A stretch of 40,422 nucleotides of DNA from an uncultured Cellvibrio sp. (GCA_946481095.1 CAMLML010000038.1:1-40422), one strand, 5' to 3'. Counted from the first letter of the stretch, positions 18,253 to 29,198 are shown. Made by a program: numbers and translations. Notes: generated by a model from the letters alone, not told the origin.

Positions 18253-18855
18253 TCAGGCCGCAATTTCTTCCTGAATCGCCTTTTTTGCATCCAGCAAACT
18301 TTCATCTTTTTTCTGTGACATGCTCAAACCTTCTGCGTAGATAAAATGTAAATCTTTCAGGCCAATAAAATTCAGGAAAGATTTCAGAAATCCAGTTTGG
18401 GAATCTGATGGTAAATCTTTATGTATGCCGCCACGAGTAGTCACTATGTACACAGGTTTGTTGTCCAGTAAACCAACGGGGCCGGTTTCGGTGTATTTGA
18501 AGGTTACACCGACGCGTGCCAGGTGATCGAAATAAGATTTCAATTGGGATGGAATGCTGAAGTTGTACATGGGCGCACCAATCACTATTGCATCTGCTTG
18601 TTGAATTTCATTAATTAAAATATCTGAATATTCCACAATGGCTTGTTGTTCTGTCGAGCGTTTGTCTGCTGGCGTGAAAAAAGCGGAGACACGAGTGGAA
18701 TCCAGGTGGGGGATTACATCTTGAGTCAAATCGCGTTTGACGACTTTACCATCAACATTTTTCGCCAACCATTGCTGAACCAATTGCTGATTCAATTGAC
18801 TGGATTGGCCGTTGTCACCGAACACACTGGAATTTATTTGCAATAAAGTTTTCAT
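18253..18855 (-). CDS. azoR: FMN-dependent NADH-azoreductase / quinone reductase
   Basis: The protein is 200 aa, equal in length to E. coli AzoR (201). It has a flavodoxin-like fold: MKTLLQINSSVFGDNGQSSQL at the phosphate-binding start, ADAIVIGAPMYNFSIPSQLKSYFDHLARVG, and VYIVTTRGG. The enzyme reduces quinones and azo compounds with NAD(P)H. A much longer in-frame ORF reaches 19032, but the start at 18855 gives the normal family N-terminus and has AGGT upstream. It stands alone and diverges from ftsK, with 261 bp between the two starts. Confidence 0.93.
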   Translation of the reverse strand: MKTLLQINSSVFGDNGQSSQLNQQLVQQWLAKNVDGKVVKRDLTQDVIPHLDSTRVSAFFTPADKRSTEQQAIVEYSDILINEIQQADAIVIGAPMYNFSIPSQLKSYFDHLARVGVTFKYTETGPVGLLDNKPVYIVTTRGGIHKDLPSDSQTGFLKSFLNFIGLKDLHFIYAEGLSMSQKKDESLLDAKKAIQEEIAA

Positions 18856-19116
18856 GGGGTCACCTGTTTGAAGTAGAAAATTTGTTAACTGACGTGAGCC
18901 ATTAAATGCTTGAAGGGTGACGGGATAAAGAGTGAAATTTAGTGATGATTGATCGAAAATTTGGATGCAGTACTTCAGCCAAAGCAGATCCACAGATTTT
19001 GAGCGGCTTGAATAAACGAGGAAATGTCCCAAAATCTGTGATCTTTCTGTGTTTTATCCTGTCCCAAGCCATTAGAATGCGCCTGTAAAAACTGTTAGAT
19101 CTCTGAGGAATCCATA

Positions 19117-21489
19117 TTGAAATCCGTTCAACCCAAAGCTTCAGCCAGCCGTAAACCTTTATCGCAGCCAGCCAACAATTTGCTGATACGCCTGCTTAAG
19201 GAAGGGGTGATTATTGCCTTGGTTGCTGTTTGTCTCTATTTGATGATTGCCATGCTGACCTACGACCCGCTGGATCCGGGTTGGTCCCGTACCGGTGAAG
19301 AGGGGCGGGCTGTACAAAATGCGGGAGGGAGCTTTGGTGCATGGCTGGCTGATGTGTTTTTTATCCTTTTTGGCTACATGGCTTATTTGTTTCCGGTGAT
19401 GATTGCTTATCGTGCCTGGTTGGTGATCAGGGATCGTACCAACCCTGATCCTGTGGATTGGTTTTTGGTTGGTTTGCGTTCAGCCGGGTTTGTTATGGTC
19501 ATGCTTGCGGGCACAGCCATAGCCTCAATTCATTACAGTGATGGTGAAACTGTGTTGAGTTATTCCAACGGTGGTTTGTTGGGAGCGACTTTGGCAGACA
19601 TGATAGTCAATGCATTCAGTTACAAAGGGGGAACCCTGATTTTGTTGGCAACTTTTTTGGTGGGCATGACGGTTTTTACTGATCTTTCCTGGTTTGATCT
19701 GATGGAAAAAATCGGCCGTTTCAGTTTTGTACTGGTAACACGAGTACAGGAGAAGTGGCAGGTTTACCAACGTCAACGCAACGAGAAACAAATTGCAGAA
19801 AAAGCACAGGAACAGCGCCGTGAAATTGTTCAGCAGCATGTAAAACAAGAAGCCAAACGTGTTGCGCCAGTCATCATTGAAGAACCACCAAAGAAAAAAC
19901 CGGTACCCAGCCCGCGAATTGAAAAAGAAAAACAAGCATCACTTTTTGATGCACTTGAACCTGCAATTGGTAAATTACCTCCGCTCAGTTTATTGGATCC
20001 CGCTGACAAGCGCAGTGATAAAGGTTATTCAAAAGAATCACTGGAAGCCATGTCCAAATTGTTGGAACTGAAATTAAAAGATTTCGGAATCGATATTGAA
20101 GTCGTGTCGGTTCAACCTGGCCCTGTCGTTACACGTTTTGAAATTCAACCGGCACCGGGAATTAAAGCCAGTCGTATTTCCGGCCTTGCAAAAGATTTGG
20201 CGCGTTCACTTGCTGTTGTTTCGGTGCGTGTAGTGGAAGTGATTCCCGGTAAATCGGTTATGGGAATTGAAATTCCCAATGCTCATCGCGAAATGGTGCG
20301 CTTGTCAGAAGTGTTGATGTCGGATGTTTACGACAATTCCAAATCGGCACTGACATTAGCATTAGGTCACGATATTTCCGGTGAACCGATTGTGGCTGAT
20401 CTTGCAAAAATGCCGCACTTGTTAGTTGCTGGTACAACCGGTTCCGGTAAATCAGTCGGTGTGAATTCCATGCTGCTGAGTTTGCTTTATAAATCTACAC
20501 CAAAAGATGTGCGTTTGATTTTGGTTGATCCCAAAATGTTGGAGCTTTCTGTTTACGATGGTATTCCGCATTTGCTCACACCGGTGATCACCGACATGAA
20601 AGATGCCGCCAATGGTTTGCGTTGGTGTGTAGGTGAAATGGAACGCCGTTATAAATTAATGGCTGCTTTGGGCGTAAGAAATTTGGCAGGCTTTAACCGT
20701 AAATTGGAAGATGCAATTAAAGCAGGCACGCCGATTGTTGATCCTCTTTTTAAACCGGAAGACAATTTTGAAGCTGGGGCGGAAGTTGCCACCGCTCCCG
20801 ATTTGGAAATATTGCCAGCGATTGTCGTTGTTATCGACGAGTTTGCTGACATGATGATGATTGTCGATAAGAAAAAAGTGGAACAATTAATTTCGCGTAT
20901 CGCACAAAAAGCACGTGCGGCGGGTATTCATTTAATTCTTGCAACACAACGCCCATCAGTTGACGTCATCACCGGTTTGATTAAAGCCAACGTGCCAACC
21001 CGAATTGCCTTTCAGGTTTCGTCGAAAATAGATTCGCGAACTATTTTGGATCAAGGCGGCGCTGAACAATTGTTAGGTCACGGCGACATGTTATTTTTAC
21101 CAGCGGGTACCAGTGTTCCTATGCGTGTACATGGCGCTTTTGTTGACGACCACGAAGTGCATCGCGTGGTTGCTGATTGGAAAAAGCGCGGAACACCTGA
21201 ATATATCGATGGCATTACTGACGATAGTAATAATTCCATTCCTGTTCCTGGCATTCCCAGCGAAGGTGGTGAGGAAGGCGAGGAAGGCGAGGGTGATGCA
21301 CTTTATGATGAAGCCGTGCAATTTGTGATTGAATCTCGCAAGGCATCAATCTCATCGGTGCAACGAAAATTACGTATTGGTTACAACCGCGCCGCGCGTT
21401 TGATTGAAACTATGGAAGCAGCAGGTGTTGTATCGTCTGCGGGGCACAATGGTAATCGTGAAGTGTTGGTACCGGGTGGTCGCGGTTAA
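19117..21489 (+). CDS. ftsK: DNA translocase FtsK
   Basis: The protein is 790 aa. FtsK couples chromosome segregation (XerCD/dif) to septation. The N-terminus has about four membrane segments (residues about 25-190), then a short charged linker rich in Lys/Gln (about 210-275). The motor has Walker A GTTGSGKS (about 439-446) and Walker [15 protein letters not shown] (about 567-580), then [21 protein letters not shown]. The gamma winged helix follows an acidic run (EEGEEGEG): [21 protein letters not shown]. The start is TTG, with GAGGAA ending 6 nt before it. In this genome neighbourhood ftsK leads the lolA-rarA-serS-cysG block, as in Pseudomonas. Confidence 0.97.
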   Translation: MKSVQPKASASRKPLSQPANNLLIRLLKEGVIIALVAVCLYLMIAMLTYDPLDPGWSRTGEEGRAVQNAGGSFGAWLADVFFILFGYMAYLFPVMIAYRAWLVIRDRTNPDPVDWFLVGLRSAGFVMVMLAGTAIASIHYSDGETVLSYSNGGLLGATLADMIVNAFSYKGGTLILLATFLVGMTVFTDLSWFDLMEKIGRFSFVLVTRVQEKWQVYQRQRNEKQIAEKAQEQRREIVQQHVKQEAKRVAPVIIEEPPKKKPVPSPRIEKEKQASLFDALEPAIGKLPPLSLLDPADKRSDKGYSKESLEAMSKLLELKLKDFGIDIEVVSVQPGPVVTRFEIQPAPGIKASRISGLAKDLARSLAVVSVRVVEVIPGKSVMGIEIPNAHREMVRLSEVLMSDVYDNSKSALTLALGHDISGEPIVADLAKMPHLLVAGTTGSGKSVGVNSMLLSLLYKSTPKDVRLILVDPKMLELSVYDGIPHLLTPVITDMKDAANGLRWCVGEMERRYKLMAALGVRNLAGFNRKLEDAIKAGTPIVDPLFKPEDNFEAGAEVATAPDLEILPAIVVVIDEFADMMMIVDKKKVEQLISRIAQKARAAGIHLILATQRPSVDVITGLIKANVPTRIAFQVSSKIDSRTILDQGGAEQLLGHGDMLFLPAGTSVPMRVHGAFVDDHEVHRVVADWKKRGTPEYIDGITDDSNNSIPVPGIPSEGGEEGEEGEGDALYDEAVQFVIESRKASISSVQRKLRIGYNRAARLIETMEAAGVVSSAGHNGNREVLVPGGRG

Positions 21490-21508
21490 TTTTATTTTTG
21501 GATTATTT

Positions 21509-22123
21509 ATGAAATTTATTTTGAGCTTGTTAATTGTATTTTTTCCATTGATTGCTTTTGCCGGTGATCAGGATATAGTCGAACTTCGAAAATTACTGGA
21601 TGCTACCAAAAGCTTGCAGGGTGATTTTGTACAATCACTTTACGATGAAAATCATGAATTGCAGGAAGAGAGTAAGGGCAAGTTTATGATGATGCGCCCC
21701 CGAAAATTTTATTGGGACACTATCGAACCCATGCCACAGTTGCTGGTGTCGAATGATAAAGAAATCTGGCTCTATGATCCTGATTTGGAAACTGCCAGCG
21801 TTCGTCCTTTCTCGGATGATCTGCAACAAGCACCGGCGTTAATCCTGAGTGAAAATGTTGACGAGTTGCGTAAACAGTTTTCAGTGACCAGTAAAAAAGA
21901 AAACACTACGCAAACTTTTACGCTGACACCAAAAGTCAGCGATGGTTTGTTTCAGAAGCTTCTTTTGGTATTTGAAAAAGAGGTATTAAAAGAATTTTCG
22001 ATGGAATCCAACGACGGGCAATCGACACGATCGGTGTTGTCGAATGTAAAAGTGAATCAAACTTTGCAGGAAGAAAAATTTTATTTTCAGGTTCCGGCTG
22101 GTGTTGAGGTGACGAGACAATAA
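21509..22123 (+). CDS. lolA: Outer-membrane lipoprotein carrier LolA
   Basis: The protein is 204 aa. LolA shuttles lipoproteins across the periplasm from LolCDE to LolB. It has a signal peptide (FILSLLIVFFPLIAFA, cleavage before GDQD). The mature fold shows SLQGDFVQSLYDENHELQEE, GKFMMMRPRKFYWDTIEPMPQLLVSN and KEIWLYDPDLETASVRPF, typical of the family. An in-frame GTG/ATG region upstream lies inside ftsK. I chose the ATG at 21509, 19 bp after the ftsK stop, because it gives a proper signal peptide. Only a weak GGA lies upstream, so coupling to ftsK translation is likely. Confidence 0.93.
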   Translation: MKFILSLLIVFFPLIAFAGDQDIVELRKLLDATKSLQGDFVQSLYDENHELQEESKGKFMMMRPRKFYWDTIEPMPQLLVSNDKEIWLYDPDLETASVRPFSDDLQQAPALILSENVDELRKQFSVTSKKENTTQTFTLTPKVSDGLFQKLLLVFEKEVLKEFSMESNDGQSTRSVLSNVKVNQTLQEEKFYFQVPAGVEVTRQ

Positions 22124-22127
22124 AATT

Positions 22128-22165
22128 CCCCCTCTCCCTAACCCTCTCCCACAAGGGGAGAGGGG
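22128..22165 (-). repeat. GC-rich palindromic repeat (CCCTCTCCC type), copy A
   Basis: The CCCTCTCCC arm (22142-22150) and the complementary GGGGAGAGGGG are separated by ACAA, with a tail containing a further CCCCCTCTCCC on the left. Read on the minus strand it has the same order as copies B and C (hairpin then GGG-rich tail), so it is inverted relative to them. It lies 5 bp after the lolA stop. Confidence 0.8.
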
Positions 22166-22203
22166 ACAGATTTCACTTCGAAATAAGTAAAAGAGGGAGT
22201 CGG

Positions 22204-22240
22204 CCCCCTCTCCCTTGATGGGAGAGGGATGGGGAGAGGG
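22204..22240 (+). repeat. GC-rich palindromic repeat, copy B
   Basis: A CCCCCTCTCCC arm, loop TTGAT, GGGAGAGGG arm, then the tail ATGGGGAGAGGG. It is the same unit as copies A and C, and is in direct orientation with C. Confidence 0.8.
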
Positions 22241-22280
22241 TGTTTTGCAATCTAAAATATTTTTACAAAATAATTTAATT

Positions 22281-22313
22281 CCCTCTCCCTCCGGGAGAGG
22301 GCTAGGGTGAGGG
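22281..22313 (+). repeat. GC-rich palindromic repeat, copy C, overlapping the rarA ribosome-binding site
   Basis: CCCTCTCCC and GGGAGAGGG arms around a 3-nt loop, then the tail CTAGGGTGAGGG, which ends 3 nt before the rarA ATG. The GGTGAGGG of the tail is the only Shine-Dalgarno-like sequence for rarA. When folded, the hairpin leaves the tail single-stranded. Confidence 0.8.
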
Positions 22314-22316
22314 CAA

Positions 22317-23666
22317 ATGCAATCCCTATTCGACCAACCAACAGACACTTATCAGCCGCTGGCTGCGCGTATGCGTCCCCGTCGGCTAGAGGACTATATT
22401 GGTCAATCGCATTTGCTTGCCAAAGGAAAACCACTTTACGAAGCTATTACACGCGGGCAATTGCATTCGATGATTTTGTGGGGGCCGCCGGGTGTTGGTA
22501 AAACATCTTTGGCAAAATTATTTGCTGAACAAACCAATGCGCGATTTGAATCTTTATCTGCAGTGTTAGCGGGTGTGAAAGAAATTCGTTCGGCAGTTGC
22601 GGTTGCACAACAAGAGCGTTCCGCTGCAGGACGTAAAACAATTTTATTTGTTGATGAAGTGCATCGGTTTAATAAATCCCAACAAGATGCTTTTTTACCC
22701 TTTGTTGAAGATGGCACTTTTATTTTTATTGGCGCAACCACAGAAAATCCATCATTCGAATTAAATAACGCACTTTTGTCGCGTTGTCGCGTTTATGTAT
22801 TGCGTGGTTTGCAGCAATCTGAATTGGAACAGGTTATCCAACAAGCTTTGCATAATGCAGATAGAGGATTGGCGAAACAGAATGTTGAAATTGATGCGGA
22901 TTCATTATCAACACTGGCAGCCGCTGCTGATGGTGATGCTCGCAAAGCGTTGAACCTGATCGAAATCGCGGCTGATCTTGCCGAAGATATTGGCGATAAA
23001 AAAATTATCAACCAATCAGTTGTTAAGGAAGTGCTGGCGAGTGATGTGCGTCGGTTTGATAAAGGCGGCGATATTTTCTACGAACAAATTTCAGCCTTGC
23101 ATAAATCGGTTCGTGGTTCATCACCTGATGGCGCACTTTATTGGCTGGCGCGGATGCTGGATGGTGGGTGTGATCCGCTTTATATCGCGCGACGTGTCGT
23201 CAGAATGGCGAGTGAAGATATAGGTAATGCCGATCCACGCGCACTGCCTTTGTGCCTCGCTGCATGGGATGTGCAGGAACGTTTGGGTAGCCCCGAAGGT
23301 GAATTGGCAATCGCGCAAGCTGTTGTGTATTTGGCATCAGCTGCCAAAAGCAATGCTGTGTATAATGCGTTCAATTCTGTGATGGCTGATGTGCGTTCAC
23401 AGCCGACTTACGATGTGCCCGTGCATTTGCGTAATGCACCAACAAAAATGATGAAGTCCATGGATTACGGCAAAGAATATCGCTACGCCCATGACGAACC
23501 CAATGCTTATGCCGCCGGTGAAAATTATTTCCCGGAAGAAATCGCTGATACACAATATTATTTTCCGGTTGATCGTGGTCTGGAATTAAAAATTCAGGAA
23601 AAGCTAAATCATTTAAGGGAATTGGATAAGGTGAGTAAGAAGCAGAGGTATAAGCCCTCACCCTAA
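22317..23666 (+). CDS. rarA: Replication-associated recombination protein RarA (MgsA), AAA+ ATPase
   Basis: The protein is 449 aa. RarA acts at stalled replication forks with single-stranded DNA-binding protein. The start [18 protein letters not shown] matches the family N-terminus. Walker A is WGPPGVGKT (about 55-63) and Walker B is [10 protein letters not shown], with sensor [12 protein letters not shown]. The C-terminal clamp-loader-like tetramerisation region has [20 protein letters not shown]. The ATG at 22317 is reached from a ribosome-binding site lying in a palindromic repeat. The last three codons and the stop (PSP-TAA) are also read from a repeat (copy D). It is part of the conserved lolA-rarA-serS order. 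Confidence 0.96.
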   Translation: MQSLFDQPTDTYQPLAARMRPRRLEDYIGQSHLLAKGKPLYEAITRGQLHSMILWGPPGVGKTSLAKLFAEQTNARFESLSAVLAGVKEIRSAVAVAQQERSAAGRKTILFVDEVHRFNKSQQDAFLPFVEDGTFIFIGATTENPSFELNNALLSRCRVYVLRGLQQSELEQVIQQALHNADRGLAKQNVEIDADSLSTLAAAADGDARKALNLIEIAADLAEDIGDKKIINQSVVKEVLASDVRRFDKGGDIFYEQISALHKSVRGSSPDGALYWLARMLDGGCDPLYIARRVVRMASEDIGNADPRALPLCLAAWDVQERLGSPEGELAIAQAVVYLASAAKSNAVYNAFNSVMADVRSQPTYDVPVHLRNAPTKMMKSMDYGKEYRYAHDEPNAYAAGENYFPEEIADTQYYFPVDRGLELKIQEKLNHLRELDKVSKKQRYKPSP

Positions 23667-23688
23667 CCCTCTCCCAAAGGGAGAGGGG
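23655..23688 (-). repeat. GC-rich palindromic repeat, copy D, containing the rarA stop codon
   Basis: The same unit as copy A and in the same orientation: CCCTCACCC-TAA tail, then CCCTCTCCC, loop AAA, GGGAGAGGGG. The TAA at 23664-23666 in CCCTAACCC is the rarA stop. Confidence 0.8.
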
Positions 23689-23693
23689 ATTGG

Positions 23694-23785
23694 CCCCTCC
23701 CTTTGAAAAAGGGAGGCGGGGGAGGGATTTAAGAAAGTGAAATTAATTGAGATTTTAAATCCCTAACCCCCTTTTCAAAGTGGGG
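23694..23785. repeat. MITE-like palindromic element E
   Basis: Two inverted arms of about 35-39 bp: CCCCTCCCTTTGAAAAAGGG leading to ATTTAA on the left, and TTAAAT to CTTTTCAAAGTGGGG on the right. They flank a 22-bp AT-rich centre (23733-23754). A second copy with the same arms and a different centre lies at the right end of the window (from 40313). No reading frame is present. It looks like a small non-autonomous palindromic element. Confidence 0.75.
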
Positions 23786-23794
23786 AACTAAACT

Positions 23795-23831
23795 CCCTCT
23801 CCCTTGATGGGAGAGAGCGGGGGGGAGAGGG
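23795..23831 (+). repeat. GC-rich palindromic repeat, copy F
   Basis: CCCTCTCCC, loop TTGAT, GGGAGAGAG, then a GGGGGGGAGAGGG tail. The orientation is that of copies B and C. It sits just before crcB, and the crcB ribosome-binding site AGGGG (23841-23845) follows. Confidence 0.75.
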
Positions 23832-23852
23832 TGTTTTTATAGGGGTTTATAA

Positions 23853-24227
23853 ATGAACTGGCTAGCAGTTGCAATCGGTGGAGCTTTAGGTTCAATGACA
23901 CGTTATGGTGTCGCACTTTTGTTGCCGACAGTCGCTGGAAAATTTCCCTGGCCGACATTTATTGTGAATTTTCTGGGAAGTTTTTTAATTGGCGTGGTGT
24001 TTGTATTGATTGTTCAAAAACAAATGCTCTCACCGGAATTACGTTTATGGGTAATGACCGGTTTTTTAGGTGGCTTCACAACTTTCTCCAGTTTTTCACT
24101 GGAGACTTTGCAATTGTGGCAACAAGGACAAAATATTCAGGCGTTGATTTATATCATCAGTAGTGTGATTTGTTGTTTACTCGCAGTAGCGCTCGCGGTA
24201 GTTTTAACACAGAAAATTTTTAGTTAA
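23853..24227 (+). CDS. crcB: Fluoride ion exporter CrcB/Fluc
   Basis: The protein is 124 aa, of normal length, with four membrane helices. The family signatures are present: AIGGALGSMTRYG at the N-terminus, FIVNFLGSFLIG, and GFLGGFTTFSSFSLE, which carries the channel phenylalanines and the central sodium-site region. It works as an antiparallel homodimer that lets fluoride leave the cell. AGGGG is 7 nt before the ATG. It lies between repeats and serS. No fluoride riboswitch was recognised in the upstream gap, which consists of palindromic repeats. Confidence 0.95.
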   Translation: MNWLAVAIGGALGSMTRYGVALLLPTVAGKFPWPTFIVNFLGSFLIGVVFVLIVQKQMLSPELRLWVMTGFLGGFTTFSSFSLETLQLWQQGQNIQALIYIISSVICCLLAVALAVVLTQKIFS

Positions 24228-24235
24228 TTTTTTAG

Positions 24236-25533
<1,298 letters not shown>

Positions 25534-25534
<1 letters not shown>

Positions 25535-25790
25535 TGTTCAAAAAAATCGATCAACTAAAATCACAATTAGATTCTCACCGGCCTCTGCCAGGGTCAGTAG
25601 TAAAGAATTTGCGTGATGATTTGATTTTGCGTTGGTGGTAATTACTGTTGAACAACATTTGCGTTATTACCAGTCTTTGGATAAAGCACATGTTGCAAAA
25701 GATTATGTTGATTTTATTCAACTCGTTATTGAAATGTCAGAGCAAAGTTTTCAGCCTTATTTTTGTGCACTGGGAATTTCACCAGCTTAA
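25534..25790 (+). pseudogene. Internally deleted Fic-family gene remnant
   Basis: From 25534 the frame encodes MFKKIDQLKSQLDSHRPLPG then NLRDDLILRWW and stops at 25639-25641. This resembles the N-terminus of Fic-domain proteins (DSxRPLP...L.LEW). From about 25638 another frame encodes EQHLRYYQSLDKAHVAKDY then [19 protein letters not shown] and CALG and ends at 25788-25790, which resembles the C-terminus of the same family. About 250 central residues, including the catalytic HPFxxGNGR loop, are missing and the parts are out of frame. The upstream TAATG overlap with serS suggests the intact gene was once coupled to it. Family assignment is from recalled motif similarity only. Confidence 0.68.
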
Positions 25791-25852
25791 CCATTAATAT
25801 CAACAATCTTGAGGTTCGCTTTGCTCACCGCCAACCCACATTGGTTTTTTGT

Positions 25853-27235
25853 ATGGACTATTTTCCCGTTTTCCTCGATTTAAAAAACCGCCGCTGCTTG
25901 TTGGTTGGTGGCGGTGAAGTGGCTACGCGTAAAGGTCGTATGCTTGCAAAAGCCGGTGCGATTTTGCGGGTGGTTGCGCCGGAAATTTCGACAGAGATTC
26001 GCGAAATTGTTGCGCAGCAACAAGGTGAGTTGCATGAGCGGGAGTATCAGCCATCGGATATGGATGATTGTGTTTTAGCGGTAGCCGCAACAGATGATGA
26101 TCAACTCAATAAGTTAATTTCTGAACATGCGCAGAAGCGTTTGATTCCGGTGAATGTTGTCGATACGCCCGCACTTTGCACTTACATCACCCCAGCCATT
26201 ATTGACCGTTCGCCTTTAATGATTGCAGTTTCCAGTGGTGGTGAAACTCCGGTGTTGGCGCGTCTGGTTCGTGCGAAATTGGAAACCTTGATTCCTGCGA
26301 GTTATGGCAAGTTGGCGAAAATTGCCAGTCAATGGCGCGATAGAGTGAAGGCACGTTTTAGTGAAGGTGATAGTCGTCGAAAATTTTGGGAAAAAATTCT
26401 GCAAGGACCAGCAGCCGAATTAATGATGAATGGTCAGGAAGACGCAGCTAATCAATTTATTGCAAAAGAATTAAATGCGGATCAATCCGATTTAACTTCA
26501 GGCGAAGTATATTTGGTTGGTGGTGGTCCAGGTGATCCGGAATTATTAACACTGCGCGCATTGCGATTAATGCAACAGGCGGACGTAGTTCTTTATGATC
26601 GATTGGTGTCTGATGCTGTAATGGAATTGGTACGACGTGATGCGGAAAGAATTTATGTAGGAAAACGCCGCAGTGAACATGCCATGCAGCAGGAAAATAT
26701 CAATCAGTTGTTAGTTGATTTGGCTAAAGAAGGCAAACGTGTGTTGCGTTTAAAAGGTGGAGATCCGTTTATTTTTGGTCGTGGTGGTGAAGAGATTGAA
26801 TTGCTTGCGCAAAATAAAATTCCTTTTCAAGTCGTGCCGGGTATTACTGCTGCATCCGGTTGTGCGGCTTATGCCGGAATTCCGCTGACACATCGTGATT
26901 ATGCGCAGTCGGTTCGTTTTGTTACCGGGCATTTAAAATCGGATGATCCCAATGTGTCCTGGCCTGAATTGGCGAATCCAACCCAAACATTGGTCTTTTA
27001 CATGGGATTGGTCGGATTGAAAGAAATTTGCGAGACATTGATTGCTCATGGACGTGCTGCTGCAACGCCTGTGGCCCTGATAGAAAAGGGGACGCGACCG
27101 GATCAACGTGTTTTTTTGGCGGATTTATCATCAATTCATGAACAGATCGCGGGACAGGATGTGCACGCGCCCACATTATTTATCGTTGGGGAAGTTGTAA
27201 AATTGCGCCATTCTTTAAACTGGTTCAAGACCTGA
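25853..27235 (+). CDS. cysG: Siroheme synthase CysG (dehydrogenase/ferrochelatase plus uroporphyrinogen-III methyltransferase)
   Basis: The protein is 460 aa. CysG converts uroporphyrinogen III to siroheme for sulfite and nitrite reductases. The N-terminal half (about 1-210) has the NAD-binding [19 protein letters not shown] and [21 protein letters not shown]. The C-terminal methyltransferase has [36 protein letters not shown] and [22 protein letters not shown]. The frame is open from 25763 inside the Fic remnant, but ATG 25853 (MDYFPVF) gives the normal N-terminus. The ribosome-binding site is weak. Confidence 0.96.
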   Translation: MDYFPVFLDLKNRRCLLVGGGEVATRKGRMLAKAGAILRVVAPEISTEIREIVAQQQGELHEREYQPSDMDDCVLAVAATDDDQLNKLISEHAQKRLIPVNVVDTPALCTYITPAIIDRSPLMIAVSSGGETPVLARLVRAKLETLIPASYGKLAKIASQWRDRVKARFSEGDSRRKFWEKILQGPAAELMMNGQEDAANQFIAKELNADQSDLTSGEVYLVGGGPGDPELLTLRALRLMQQADVVLYDRLVSDAVMELVRRDAERIYVGKRRSEHAMQQENINQLLVDLAKEGKRVLRLKGGDPFIFGRGGEEIELLAQNKIPFQVVPGITAASGCAAYAGIPLTHRDYAQSVRFVTGHLKSDDPNVSWPELANPTQTLVFYMGLVGLKEICETLIAHGRAAATPVALIEKGTRPDQRVFLADLSSIHEQIAGQDVHAPTLFIVGEVVKLRHSLNWFKT

Positions 27236-27250
27236 TTATTAACCAGGTCT
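27228..27250 (+). terminator. Possible weak terminator after cysG
   Basis: AGACCTG and CAGGTCT form a 7-bp stem around a 9-nt loop that includes the cysG stop. No real T-tract follows. Confidence 0.3.
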
Positions 27251-27272
27251 CATTAGAGTCAATAACCTACGA

Positions 27273-27635
27273 ATGCGCAAAAAGTTTACTCAAGAAAGCC
27301 CTTTGTCTGCCGACAATTTGACTATGGTCCTAATGTTAAATGGTGAACCTATGTTGTATTTAGGCCCCCTGGAAACGCGACAACGCTTGCAGCAATTGGC
27401 TTCCAGCCGCCCGCAAGCGACTACGGCAATTACTGCCTATGCCAGAGAAGTAAAGGGGACGACTGTATTTGTCTCCCCCGATGAGGATGAATCGACTTTC
27501 GATTTACCTGATTATGGTATCGAACGTCGGGTCAACCCTGACAGGCGGGAAAAAAGTGATAATCCTTTTTTGGAAACCCGTGCTGGTAAAGATCGCCGTA
27601 AAATTCGTCGTCCTTCCATTAATATTTCGATTTAA
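27273..27635 (+). CDS. Small hydrophilic protein of unknown function with repeated ERR/DRR motifs
   Basis: The protein is 120 aa with no signal peptide or membrane segment. The first two thirds may fold (TMVLMLNGEPMLYLGPLETR, AITAYAREVKGTTVFVSPDED). The tail holds two copies of an arginine-rich motif, GIERRVNPDRRE and RAGKDRRKIRR. Similar ERR...DRR tails occur in many gammaproteobacterial proteins of unknown role. The gene follows cysG by 37 bp and converges on the amphi-Trp gene, whose stop is 3 bp away. No good ribosome-binding site is seen, so the start is uncertain. Confidence 0.68.
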   Translation: MRKKFTQESPLSADNLTMVLMLNGEPMLYLGPLETRQRLQQLASSRPQATTAITAYAREVKGTTVFVSPDEDESTFDLPDYGIERRVNPDRREKSDNPFLETRAGKDRRKIRRPSINISI

Positions 27636-27638
27636 TGG

Positions 27639-27863
27639 CTATTCACGCAGCCATTTAATCTGGAATTCGATTTCTTCTTCTTTGCCTGAAATTTCATGTT
27701 CGATGGTGAAGGTAGCCCGAACAGGAACATATATGCGTTCCCCTGCTATTTGAATCTCGAATTTTTCATCATTTTCGATTGCATCTGCAAGCCTGCGCAG
27801 TTTCGCAACGAAATCCATTTTTGGATATTCCTTTTCGACATCTCTTCCTGTTTTGGTACTCAT
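27639..27863 (-). CDS. Amphi-Trp domain protein
   Basis: The protein is 74 aa. The sequence FVAKLRRLADAIENDEKFEIQ, then YVPVRATFTIEHE and EEEIEFQIKW fits the small amphi-Trp family, whose conserved ending is a tryptophan after an alternating acidic strand. Function is unknown for the family. The start codon overlaps the stop of the upstream double-methyltransferase gene (ATGA), so the two are translationally coupled. Confidence 0.8.
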   Translation of the reverse strand: MSTKTGRDVEKEYPKMDFVAKLRRLADAIENDEKFEIQIAGERIYVPVRATFTIEHEISGKEEEIEFQIKWLRE

Positions 27864-29152
27864 TTAGTGTGCTCCTGTTTATTAGGTAACTTTGCCTGAA
27901 AAATATATTCATAAATTCCACGCAGCATACCCGGTTGAAGAATATAAGTGTTTTCCAAATTAAATTGGTTGAATATTTTTAACAAGCCGACGGCCGAAAG
28001 TTCAGTGCTGGATGAAGGGCGCTTGGGCGCAGGGATCAAGGCAATACTTTTGTCATCCAATATGTAGCATTTTTGTGGCCGTACAGGTAATTCAGAGCTG
28101 GTATAGAAAAAAGCAAATATTTTAGTATTGGCATGAAGATGGGGTTGGAGTTTTTGAAATATGGCAGCCAACTGTGTGCGATTACAGTAGCTGAATAAAT
28201 CCCATGCAATAACAACATCAAATTTGATGTGTTCGGGATAGCGTAATGCATGTTTGCGAATTGCTGAATCGTTTTCAGTCAGTGAAGGTATTATGTCTTC
28301 GACATAAACATTTTCAGCATAAAGATGAAAAAAATCGCTGGTTCGGGTGACTTTGCTGCCCAAATCCAGAAGGGTGGCATTTTGTATGCCGAGTAAATAT
28401 TTGCAGATATGCTCCAAGCCATAAGATCTGTGCGGTATTGCATCCAGCCCTCTTAAATTTCCGGGTAATTCTGCCGATGCTTCACGTCGTTTGTTGGCTT
28501 TGCCGTCTGGTTGGTAACGCAGAACGTGTTCGGTAATATCCTGGCTCATACCCTGATGTTGCATGTAGGTATATTCCATTACATAGTTAGTCATTCCCTT
28601 GAGCATGCTGGTGGTATCCATGTTTGGGAAGGGGCGTGAACACAAAATACCCGAGCAACTGATTTTTACCTGATATTGATCGATAATTTGATAATGTCTG
28701 GGTCTTGCTGGAAGATTTCGGCCAATGTATTTAACCATGTGCAGCAAAGTATTTGGATGAGAGTAACGATTGAGACGATTCACCAGCCAGCTCATGGTAT
28801 TTTGATCGAGATAATTAAAAATATCCCAAACCAAAATAATATCGAATTTTTTTTCTTCAGAAAAATTGGAAAGATAATCGTCCAGACCTGCGCGCAAACT
28901 TTCACTTGAACTCCAGGCTTCGGGGCAGTCCTCAAGAAATCCATCAACATTTTCGAAATGAATGTGGCAGCTCAGTTGCGAAAAAAAATTAAAGCTGAGT
29001 GCAGAAGATGAGCCTAAATCAAGAATATTATTGCGGGACGATGATTTAAGTTCGTTATAGATCGCAGTGACGCCGGGGGATCGATGAATGACATCCGCCG
29101 GCGTATCACTTGTAGCTAAATCCAACTCGACAGGGCTTTCAACTGGCATCAT
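27860..29152 (-). CDS. Protein with two tandem SAM-methyltransferase-like domains
   Basis: The protein is about 430 aa and consists of two similar halves. Half 1 has NILDLGSSSALSFNFFSQL, KFDIILVWDIFNYLDQNTM and a final VMEYTYMQHQGMSQDITEHVL. Half 2 has ATLLDLGSKVTRTSDFFHLY, KFDVVIAWDLFSYCNRTQL and LENTYILQPGMLRGIYEYIF. Each starts with a Rossmann motif I (LDLGS) and an acidic-led strand 4 (VWD, AWD). Whether both bind SAM is unknown. A GTG at 29161 is in frame; I used the ATG at 29152, but the ribosome-binding site is weak. It lies between the bactofilin gene and the coupled amphi-Trp gene on one strand. Confidence 0.75.
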   Translation of the reverse strand: MMPVESPVELDLATSDTPADVIHRSPGVTAIYNELKSSSRNNILDLGSSSALSFNFFSQLSCHIHFENVDGFLEDCPEAWSSSESLRAGLDDYLSNFSEEKKFDIILVWDIFNYLDQNTMSWLVNRLNRYSHPNTLLHMVKYIGRNLPARPRHYQIIDQYQVKISCSGILCSRPFPNMDTTSMLKGMTNYVMEYTYMQHQGMSQDITEHVLRYQPDGKANKRREASAELPGNLRGLDAIPHRSYGLEHICKYLLGIQNATLLDLGSKVTRTSDFFHLYAENVYVEDIIPSLTENDSAIRKHALRYPEHIKFDVVIAWDLFSYCNRTQLAAIFQKLQPHLHANTKIFAFFYTSSELPVRPQKCYILDDKSIALIPAPKRPSSSTELSAVGLLKIFNQFNLENTYILQPGMLRGIYEYIFQAKLPNKQEHTK

Positions 29153-29198
29153 CGCTATCACGAATTAATCGAGTTAAGATTCAAATGCCAGAATGGGA

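Noticed and set aside
18856..19032. Longer azoreductase reaching to 19032
   Set aside because: The family begins at MKTLLQINSS, and the extra residues have no flavodoxin-fold counterpart.
22128..22313. CRISPR-like array in the lolA-rarA gap
   Set aside because: The units are palindromes in mixed orientation with irregular spacing and no constant spacer length, so they are dispersed palindromic repeats.
23667..23852. Fluoride riboswitch upstream of crcB
   Set aside because: The gap consists of palindromic repeats, and no sequence resembling the crcB-motif RNA core was seen.
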